Of a stretch of 64,000 nucleotides of DNA, positions 56,536 to 64,000 are shown piece after piece. The translations under genes and the position numbers were made by a program. The stretch comes from Gnetum montanum (lineage: Eukaryota > Streptophyta > Gnetopsida > Gnetales > Gnetaceae), in the NCBI GenBank assembly GCA_015680685.1, contig MNCI01015627.1, positions 370,616-434,615 on the forward strand, written 5' to 3'. The stretch's first letter is position 1, and each line of letters opens with the position of its first letter. Below the pieces are notes generated by a model. It was given only the letters and a program-made list of their open reading frames with translations, did not search any database and was not told the DNA's origin.

Positions 56536-57154
56536 AAGGCACATGCATCTGACTACAACAAGAATGAAAGGTAAAGTAATTAAAGATCTAATTCATCTAC
56601 TACCTAGCTATCCTAACACAATTAAATACCCCACTTTCTTGGATACTTCCTAAATACATATAGTGTTTCTGGCCTACCAAACATTAAGCATTGCTAGGTT
56701 ACCAAGTACTATATGTATATTCGAAGTGGTCATGCTTGTGTTCATGAACTGCTAGAAAGTAATTACTTAATTCAAATGCATTAAAGTAAAGTACATGAAA
56801 GTAAAATAAATTAAAGGAAACACTAATCTATTCTTAATGTTGCAAGGATTGTCAAAAGAGTTCATTTTTATTTCCATCACACTGCTGCGCCTAGGTACAT
56901 AGTGTTCAAACAAAAAACCGTACACACTTAGACTCCTTTTTCAAGCACTCAAAGAATATTGTAACTTTGGAGAAAACAAACTACAAGAGCTTCACTAATT
57001 TGACTAAAAACTAAAAAATGACTACCAAATCAAGAGCCCAAGTGTTATATTTATAGGCCAGCATATACCCCCTGACATCAAATACCTAACATTGCGCCAA
57101 GACCCCGACGTCAGATACCCGATGTCGAAGCAGATGAACAAACATGTTTCATCA
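56536..57154 (-). repeat. Element B 5' LTR, truncated
   Basis: On minus starts TGATGAAACATG at 57154; TATAAATA at 57048-57055. Aligned with 25631-26213; the final 240 bp are missing. The CpG-containing GACGTCGGGGTCTTGGCG near the start is better preserved than in the 3' LTR. Confidence 0.83.
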
Positions 57155-57159
57155 CTCAT
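57155..57159. other. Target site duplication of element B, right
   Basis: CTCAT, equal to 25386-25390. Confidence 0.85.
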
Positions 57160-57993
57160 AAAAAGAAAACTCCTACTGGTATGTAATTTTGCTACCTCCT
57201 AAAAAGATTTAAGCATGTTCAAATTCTTCCCAATTTGCCTTAGCTTGTTGGCATAGATCACAAAATTTGATATAGAATTCTTTGACATCCTTGTCACATT
57301 ACCTTAGGAATTTTAACTTCATAATGGTTTCTTGGCTCTGATGAGACTATTCAAATTTTCTTTTCAACTTGTATTTCATCATATCCTAATCTCTAATGGA
57401 TTCACTATTTCATCTTTCATAATTATGGAACTCCTTTTCCCACCAAGTAGAATTCATACCTTCTAATTTAGATTTAGAAATAAGTACCCTCAAGTAATTT
57501 GGTAACTCTTCCAACTAGAAATGCTTCTCAACTTTCTTTAGCCAACTTGCAAAAGCATTGATGCATCTACATCATTAAAATTCTTCAACTCTACATACAA
57601 AAATCTAGCAACATTTTTTTTCACTTTAGTAAGCCTTGCCTTATCTTCCTTGTCAAGCTTGCCTGAAGAAGTGTTTATCACCATTGGATTCCCCAAAATT
57701 CTCATCTAAAAAATAGGATTTCCTCCCATAGGAATCCTTGGTTGATGGATTCCTACACTTCCATGGCTAGATTTTTCTTCCTATTTATCTACTCAATATC
57801 CACCTAGTTGTAAAATTTCTTCATTTGAACGTGCATGCTCATCACCTCTATGTATCTAGATATGAATAGGACTAGCATTTTTGTCTACCTTTGTGATAAT
57901 TTCATCCAACCAAGTAATGATTATCTAGAAGGTAGAATCCATGCTCTCCTTGTCTCAATTTAGTACTTGCACTTGTTTCTTCTTAGATGCCAT
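57160..57993 (-). pseudogene. gag: Element E gag, N-terminal part
   Basis: Start ATG at 57993 on minus: MASKKKQVQVLN, a stop, DKESMDSTFQIIITWLDEII, then SSHGSVGIHQPRIPMGGNPI, KLDKEDKARLTKVKKNVARF and so on, an ordinary chromoviral gag head with a coiled start. It runs into the CTCAT duplication, and the remainder of gag is at 25390. Confidence 0.7.
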
Positions 57994-58050
57994 TTGAAAT
58001 TAACAAAATCCTCAACTAATTTCCAAGCAACGATTAACACAAATATAAGC

Positions 58051-58068
58051 TCCAAAGCTATAATACCA
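58051..58068 (-). promoter_or_regulatory. Element E primer binding site, initiator-Met type
   Basis: On minus TGGTATTATAGCTTTGGA, compare the tRNA-iMet PBS TGGTATCAGAGC. It lies between the 5' LTR and gag and fixes E's orientation. Confidence 0.75.
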
Positions 58069-58069
58069 A

Positions 58070-58997
58070 TAACACTAAATCTAGATAATATGGAAGATAA
58101 ACCAAATTTCTAGGAAAATAAGAAAACTAGCTATCTTTAATTATCAAATGAAAAGATTACAATATAATGGATACCAAATTCAAGGATCTAACATACTTTC
58201 CTACACATACTATTGTAAAACTTGAGGCTCTATAATATTACAAGATTAACCTTAATGTAAGGCTTAATCTTGAAATCAAATTTCACACATAGATCTATGA
58301 TCCAATCCAAGAGGCAAATATTTTTAGCCAAGATCACTCACACACTTGGCTCTAGAGATGCATCCACATACATGAAATACCTCTTACAACTCTCTTTTGA
58401 TCCATTTCAAGGTTGTGAAATGTCTCCTTCCTTACACAAGCTTACTTTGGTCTTCTCTTGCTTGCTCTTTTTCTCCTACGAAGCATGTATATAAAACATG
58501 ATTATAAAAATCTAAAAACCCTAGGAACCTTTTCAAATGGTTCTCTATAAGTTTCTCACATGGATCTTACCTTCCCGAAATGTTTTCCATTGAAATTTCC
58601 ATGTTGGAGCTTCACTAGATTGAATGAGATGTCTCCTAGCCTTTTCAAACATTTTCTTGTCAATTCTAGATGTTGGTGCGATATCTCACATGAGTATGAG
58701 ACATCTCCATTAATTACAAGATGATTCTACAATGTTCAAGACATCTTTCTAGTATCTAAGATGTCTCCTTAAGGTCTAAGATGTCTTCTGAAAGATATCT
58801 TCTCATATACAAGTTGTCTCCTCTAAGAAGATTATAATTTAGATAAGACATCTCCTCTAAACCTTAGATGTCTCCTATAAAGCCTTAAGTCTCAATTAAG
58901 ACATTTCATGAACTTCCAAGATGTTTTTCTAGAGTTGAAAACCTACAAAAACATCTTGTAGGGAAAAGCACAAGGGAATTACAAGAGGTTTTCCACA
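58070..58997 (-). repeat. Element E 5' LTR
   Basis: On minus TGTGGAAAACCTCTTG to TAGATTTAGTGTTA. Pair of 20541-21471. Its termini are not perfect TG/CA. Confidence 0.83.
58630..58874 (-). promoter_or_regulatory. TGTCTC/GAGACA cluster in chromovirus LTR
   Basis: TGTCTC at 58630, 58762, 58815 and 58869, GAGACA at 58698, with near-matches (GATGTCTTC, AAGACATCT) between, in a region between the LTR start and its middle. The partner LTR has TGTCTC at 21122, 21287 and 21321. Same decamer AGATGTCTCC as in the copia LTRs. Confidence 0.5.
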
Positions 58998-60401
58998 TTA
59001 TCCTTCAACTTCCTACTCTTAATGATGCTTATACATTTACCATAGTAGTAGCTTTAGGAATAGATGTCACGGGAGCAGTTAAAGCTTCTCCAATTTAATC
59101 TTCCATTACCTTTGCTGCTTTTTAATTGATCCTTGTGTGACATAACCAACACCATCACTTCCTTACATTCTTCTAGCATTACAAAGAAGGTTGCTGCATT
59201 GCTAGAGATTTTAAGGAATGCTTATCTGAGCATGACCATAATAACTTCTCTAACAGTGGAATTAGAGTGAATAGATGTCTAGTTTCTTTGTTAAGATCAT
59301 AGCAAGGTTATCTCATCAACTAGTGAGCTGATGATCCTTATGACCTCATTCAAATGGCTCATGATTAATCTATACACTGAAGATTCTCACTATCTCCAGA
59401 GACTTGTTGTTATTGCAACTCTACTTTCTAAGTTTCTTCAAATATTCTACATCTCTTAATATTTTTGTTGTTGTAGGTAGTGGAAGTGATGGTTTTTGTT
59501 CTTCTTGAATCTTGACAGATGCTTTGCCTTTCATCATTTTCTCCCATGTTTAGTAGGAACTCTATGAACCATATCATTAGAGTAGTAGGCTATCCCTTCC
59601 ATTTTATAAATTTTTTTGATGAGTCATGGAAAGGGAAGTGTTTTCCTATCCTTCTCATTCTCCTTGAAAAATTTTTCTATTTTAAAATAGATGAGTTAGG
59701 TTAGGTTGACTGAAAACTTTCTACTTAGAGCCATGCATGGCCTAGTGGAGAAGGTAGTTACCTTACTTGGCCTCACCATTGGATTGAGGTGATAAGCCAC
59801 AATATTAAAATAGGCTAGCTCCACCTTAGTTAGAACACTGTACTCTTTAAAGTGCACTCCATAGCACTACTAGATCCACTTTTTCTTAGCTTTTAGATTC
59901 ACCTAAGTAGAGATCTCTATTAGCTTCATCCTAGTGTTGGGCAATTTGAGGGTTTTTGTTATTGCTTTAACTAAATAGGAGATGGTGATGTCTTTGATTT
60001 GATAGTCATATCCCCTTGTTGGTTATTCTAGAAGAGATAATTTTTCCTCATGTACCATTCTCCACTATTGAAAGGAATATGTCATAATAGAGACCCTTGT
60101 AGTTGTGTTCTAACTTCCTCTAGTGTAAGCTCTAGGAAAGGTTTGAAATTCAATTTCTATAGGATGGAACTCTAAATTTCTCTGATGAAAACCTTCTCCA
60201 AGGAGGCCTTCATGAGCATGACCTTTAGGTTGGATCACAATCCTAGAACCTCATCCTATCTAGACTACCTTGTTTCTTCTATAAAAATCTAGCAAATAGA
60301 TTCCACCTCAGGCTCCTTATGTAGGGGCCCATTAACATTAGTGTCCTTAGTTTCTTACTCTTGGGATTGTTTTGATTGTTGTTGTTGCTCACTTCCATCA
60401 T
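58998..60401 (-). pseudogene. Element F extra ORF, N-terminal half
   Basis: Start ATG at 60401 on minus: MMEVSNNNNQNNPKSKKLRT. Reverse-strand matches to C's 45990-47345 include GGAATCTATTTGCTAGATTT and GAAAACACTTCCCTTTCC (C: GAAGACACTCCCTTTTTC). It stops at 58998 where chromovirus E starts; the ORF continues at 20535. Confidence 0.72.
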
Positions 60402-60775
60402 GTGGTCATTTCTCCATGGGTTGTCACATCCCTCCTACATGCAATCCTTGTTTAGGTTCCATTTGCAATCACAAACAGAACCCAAGGTTAGTCATTTGAA
60501 TATAATCTTATTTCATTTAGATACCTTTCTTGGTTTGATCAGATTAAGTCTATTGGTCAAAAGTTTGGATTTTAGAATTAAGCCCTTATTTAGTAATCGC
60601 AACTATTATGATATTATTTTATTTATTCTTTAATGGATGTTAAATGTTGATATTAACTCTTATAATTATTAATTTAATATTATTTTAATATCTTATTCAT
60701 AAGATGTTAGAAAACATTTCTATGAAAGCATAGAGGAATTCCTTTTGAGAATAGAGGAATCCCTGTTATACTCCT
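60402..60775 (-). other. Element F untranslated sequence upstream of extra ORF
   Basis: AT-rich. Only the last part of the roughly 2-kb untranslated stretch of elements C and D is present. On its other side gag begins directly, so pol is deleted. Confidence 0.55.
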
Positions 60776-62110
60776 TTGTATTTTCTCCTTTTTATTTAGT
60801 TCTTCTTCTTCTTTAGCCACTTAATCAATAAGCTTTTGAATTTGGTGGGCTTTCATTTCTAACAATCTTCCTTAGCCAACAACCCTAAGAGTATCTCTAG
60901 TTTTATTATTGAGTCCATTTATCATGTGGCAAAGTTGTTCCCTTTGAAAGAAACCATGGCCTTGGCATCAGTGTAAAAGAGAGTAATACCTTCCCAAGGC
61001 CACATCAAGGGATTTATTATTTCCTTGTTTCTAAAATTGAATTTGTTTCCTCAAGTTAACCACCTTAGAGCACATTTAATATTTATTATTGAATAGCTCC
61101 AATATTGTACTCAATTTACAAATAGATTCTAGCTCCAAAGACTAGTACCAACTCTTAGCTTCTTTAATGAGTATCCTAGGAAATAGTTTGAGCTTCTACC
61201 ACTCATTCTCAATGTTCTTCAAGGCACAAAAATCATGGAAGACTTGCAAATGATGTTGTGGATCAACATTGTACTCTCTTTCAAACTTAGGAATGTTATT
61301 CATATTAAGTTATTTAATTAGGCTATCCCTTTGATGCCTAGTGGGAATATGAACTACCTTTCAAATATTTATCATGCTTCTTGTACCAAAAAATAGCTAA
61401 CCATAGTCATCATATTCATGGTCACGGCTATCATGGGCATGTCTCCTATGTTGTGACCAACTATGCCTTCTTTCCTAATGATGTTCCTCCTCTTCTTGTC
61501 ACTATCTATGCTCCCTCCTTCCATTTCTACAATGGGAACTTTTATCATCTTCATCTTTGCCTTGATCTTTTCTCCTTTGCTCATGGTTATCTTCATCCTT
61601 ATCTAAGCTTGATGATAAGGAGGATGATAAGTGTGCAAAAATTAGAAGTTTTATTGGCTTTTTCTTCTTCTTTGATCCCTTGGTTGTTCTTTTGGTGAAT
61701 AGTACCTTGGCCTTAAGGTTTCCCTAGTTTTGGGACCAGTTCTTTCCTTATGTTGATGGCTTGCCAAGGTTGAATGTAACTATTGATAAGTCATATTGTC
61801 TTTACCAAAGGGAGGAGGACCTTGGCATTGGGATCACCCTGATAGAAATTCTATGTCCTTCTTCTTTAATTATGAGGTCAATGAGATCATGACCTTCTTA
61901 CCCTTGGAGGCCTCGTAGCATACCTCCATGAGTATCTTTTCTAAGTTGGGCTTTAGTTGGTTGATAGTTCCCAAACAAGTATTTCTTCACTTAGTAATCT
62001 ATGGTTTTTGGTTCAATCCTAGCTTCATAAGAGTTTCCATGAACATTGAAGGAATAAAATGATCAGGCGGCAACATAATGTTGCCCTCTAAGTCGCTCTA
62101 ATGCATTTAT
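60776..62110 (-). pseudogene. gag: Element F gag
   Basis: On minus: Lys/Asp/Glu-rich head (61372-61596), then gag core matching D's 5800-6390: AAGGTAGTTCATATTCCCAC, GATAGCCTAATTAAATAACT, GGGAACAACTTTGCCACATG. The 5' end is cut at 62110 by the copia LTR. Confidence 0.72.
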
Positions 62111-63204
62111 TAAGGATCAAGAACTTAGAAAGGTGATTGAATAAGTTCCAAATTAAAATTACACCTACCACACAAAACACACAAAATTTTACATGGTTCC
62201 CCAACTTGGGTATGTCCACACTTGGAGGGTAGAAACTATGCACACCTCCAAACTTTGTTTCTCAAAAATGTGGTTTGAAGGGCATCACACCCTATACAAC
62301 CTCTAAGCTTTTCTCCAAAGTGTTTCATCACTATGAAACCACTCAACCTTGTAAGGTTTTAACAAGCTCATATTATGGTTTCAAAGATCCCACAACCTTT
62401 ATAAAATTAAGCTTCGTTATGAAGTGTTTTGACGCTAGAAAATCACTCAACCCTGTAAGGTCCCAACATGCTCAATGTGAATGCCTTCTCATAAGAAGCA
62501 CATCAACCCCACAAGGAAACAAGAAAGAGAGAAAGAAACAAGGAAATAATGTAACTAAATTTACAAGTCCTTATACTTTGAAGCTTAGTACAACATACAA
62601 TTAAGCAATTGATGTTACAATGAAGAAAAAGAATAGAACAACATAGGATAGACAATTAGGAGCTTGAATGTGAACAGTTCTTGCACAATTTCTAAGATTT
62701 TGGCATTTTTTTATAGCTTTAGATTTTCCAAAGACTCTTCATACTTCATACAGTGGCTACCAAACGGCTAGTATAGATGTCTCCTTTGAAGTTGGGACAT
62801 CTACCTAAGATTTGCCTCAATTCAAAAGAGACGTCTCACTGAAAAATGGGATGTCTACTGTGGAATATCTACAAAGAGAGGTCCACTCTTGGATGTAGAT
62901 GTCTACTATTTTCTAAGAGATGTCTCCTCAAATTTTTTGCTTTGTCTTCTAAGGCTTTCTTCTATCACTTCACCTTCTTTCTAGTCCTTGGAGAATCTTC
63001 ATTTGATTTGTAACCTTCATTTTCATCCATGCTCTCTTCTTGGCCATGTGGTCTTCATTTTGACATCTCATCATAGATCTCATTCCCTTGAGTTCTCAAG
63101 TTTCACTATGGAGTTCTTGTTTATGTCTTGCAAAAACATTATCCACCACAACTATTCTATGTTCTCCATTTTCCTTAAGGTTTCAACATATCAAAAGTTC
63201 AACA
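62111..63204 (-). repeat. Ty1/copia 3' LTR
   Basis: On minus TGTTGAACTTTTGATATG to GATCCTTA (TG/TA end decayed from CA). About 1.09 kb, same family as the solo LTR at 16261-17399. TGTCTC at 62778 and 62931, with decayed variants between. Joined on its right to PPT and copia pol. Confidence 0.87.
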
Positions 63205-63222
63205 ATCTCCCCCTTTTTGGTG
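63205..63222 (-). promoter_or_regulatory. Copia polypurine tract
   Basis: On minus CACCAAAAAGGGGGAGAT before the TGTTG LTR start, the very common copia (SIRE/Maximus-type) arrangement. Confidence 0.87.
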
Positions 63223-63239
63223 ATGTCCAAAACTTAAGA

Positions 63240-64000
63240 AAATGAGTGAGTAGGTTCACATAATAAAAAAACATATTTATCTTCTTCTTTTTGGATAGAA
63301 ACAAAAAGGGTTGAAAGAGCTCCCTCTAAATAAATGAAAGAAAAAAAGACATATATATATTTGTTTTCATTTAGAGAGCCTAAAATAACTATGTGTTATT
63401 GAAAATTGAAAAGCAAAAACTTACTTGATAGAACAAGGTCCTATCCTTATGTCTTTACAAAGAGTAGTGAGTCATTGTTCATCGAAAGATTTGGTGAAAG
63501 CATCCGCAAGCTAATTTTTTATTCCAATGAATTCTAGTCTTACATGCCCATGTTGATTATGTTATCATATACAGTGATCTCAAATTCCAATGTGTTTGGT
63601 ACGTGAATGTTGGATTGGATTCTTTGTCATATTGATGGCACTATTGTTGTCACAATAATTTTTATAAATTGGGGTTTTACCCCTAAGTCCTTGAGTGTTT
63701 CTTTCATCCATAAAATTTGGGCACAATAGCTTCTAGTTAAAATGTATTTGGTTTCTATCATAGAAAGTGATGTGGAAGTTTACTTCTTGATTGTCCAAGA
63801 AACAAGGCTTTTTCCTAAGGAAAAAACAATTTCCACTTGTGCTTCGATGATCATCTAAATAACCTACCCAATCTACATCACAATATCCAGTAAGATTAAG
63901 TGGGGAATCCTTTGGATAGTAAAGTCCCTAATTATTAATACATTTTAAATAATGAAAAATATGTTTAACAATCTTTAAATGGGATTCCTTTGGGTTCATC
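63240..64000 (-). pseudogene. Ty1/copia pol, RNase H end
   Basis: On minus, from 64000: SHLKIVKHIFHYLKCINN, GYCDVDWVGYLDDHRSTSGN (first Asp), CFFLRKKPCF, then IYKNYCDNNSAINMTKNPIQ, HSRTKHIGI and a decayed LADIFTK region, which is the standard end of copia RNase H (GYCDADWAGxxDDRKSTSG...YCDNxSAI...NPxxHxRTKHI). The order before the PPT shows a minus-strand element extending past the window's right edge. Several stops. 63240-63420 is non-coding. Confidence 0.93.

Larger units (their letters stand above)
25391..57154 (-). mobile_element. Element B: Athila-like host of a 31.8-kb nest, inside element E
   Basis: A minus-strand LTR lies at each end (25391-26213 and 56536-57154), the termini are TGATGAAAC and CTATTCATCA, and CTCAT flanks both. 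Left of it element E's gag stops and right of it the same gag resumes, so the TSD and the host agree. Of B itself remain the 3' LTR, 3' end, untranslated stretch, INT C-terminus, a gag piece and a truncated 5' LTR. The remainder of the 31.8 kb is later material: Tat elements, element C, the duplicated spacer and D'. Confidence 0.85.
20541..58997 (-). mobile_element. Element E: chromovirus (Ty3/gypsy) split by element B
   Basis: Minus-strand element with 5' LTR 58070-58997, iMet-type PBS, gag N-terminus 57160-57993, then a 31.8-kb insertion (element B), gag zinc-knuckle end, PR, RT, RNase H and INT with a chromodomain-like tail (25390 down to 21480), PPT and 3' LTR 20541-21471. Without B it is about 6.7 kb, normal for a chromovirus. 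LTRs agree at very roughly 80-85% by eye. It lies inside the extra ORF of element F. No clear target duplication is left. Confidence 0.85.

Noticed and set aside
20536-59002. Target site duplication of chromovirus E
   Set aside because: Outer flanks (TGAAA or CACCT on the left, TTATC on the right) do not match under any plausible LTR end.
61381-61698. 105-aa plus-strand frame rich in His/Tyr/Phe
   Set aside because: Antisense to the Lys/Glu/Asp-rich gag head of element F, which aligns with gag copies in the other elements.
1-64000. tRNA, rRNA or intact host genes
   Set aside because: No cloverleaf with A/B boxes, no rRNA-like stretch and no multi-exon conserved reading frame was recognised. 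The tRNA-like strings found are retroelement primer binding sites.

Overview
This window is plant nuclear heterochromatin-like DNA with no intact protein-coding gene. Everything that can be recognised is LTR retrotransposon sequence: Ty3/gypsy of the Athila-like, Tat/Ogre-like and chromovirus types, and Ty1/copia. All of it is decayed. Nearly every pol domain is broken by TAG/TAA stops of the kind made when methylated CAG/CAA decay to TAG/TAA, and CpG is scarce except in a few islands. AT-richness, old insertions and deep nesting suggest a seed plant with a large genome, possibly a gymnosperm. That taxonomic guess is inference only.

Layout. 1-2168: 3' end and 3' LTR of an Athila-like element (element G). 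2169-4040: spacer holding a CpG-retaining, gene-like segment (about 2560-3490). 4041-4171 and 18200-18909: the two halves of a minus-strand LTR (element F), split by element D. 4172-18199: element D, LTR to LTR, with tRNA-Asp-type PBS, gag, PR, RT, RNase H, INT, a long untranslated stretch, an extra coiled-coil ORF and a 3' LTR that itself carries a copia solo LTR. 19130-20535 and 58998-60401: two halves of F's coiled-coil ORF, split by chromovirus E. 20541-25390 and 57155-58997: two halves of E, split by element B (25391-57154), which is flanked by a perfect CTCAT target duplication. Inside B lie Tat-like elements T1 (28886-34904), T2 (34905-36408, inverted) and T3 (36421-42540), the 3' half of element C (42545-49786), a second copy of the spacer, and the 5' part of a second D (D', 51764-55723). 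60776-62110: F gag. 62111-64000: minus-strand copia 3' LTR and pol.

The largest-scale signal is a direct duplication: 1-7815 matches 47624-55723 in order, across element boundaries and unique spacer. Together with the nesting order (copia solo LTR in D in F; B in E in F) this fits unequal exchange between extra-ORF copies followed by a large deletion.

Other points of interest are gag-protease-only Tat elements that lack RT/INT, a solo LTR with perfect GAAAG target duplication and a 22-bp palindrome next to its start, arrays of TGTCTC/GAGACA (the auxin response element core) in the LTRs of two unrelated families, hairpin-forming 94-bp repeats in a Tat LTR, and one N flanked by an exact 46-bp repeat that looks like an assembly seam. 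Percent identities are by-eye estimates; family placements come from motif recognition, not searches.
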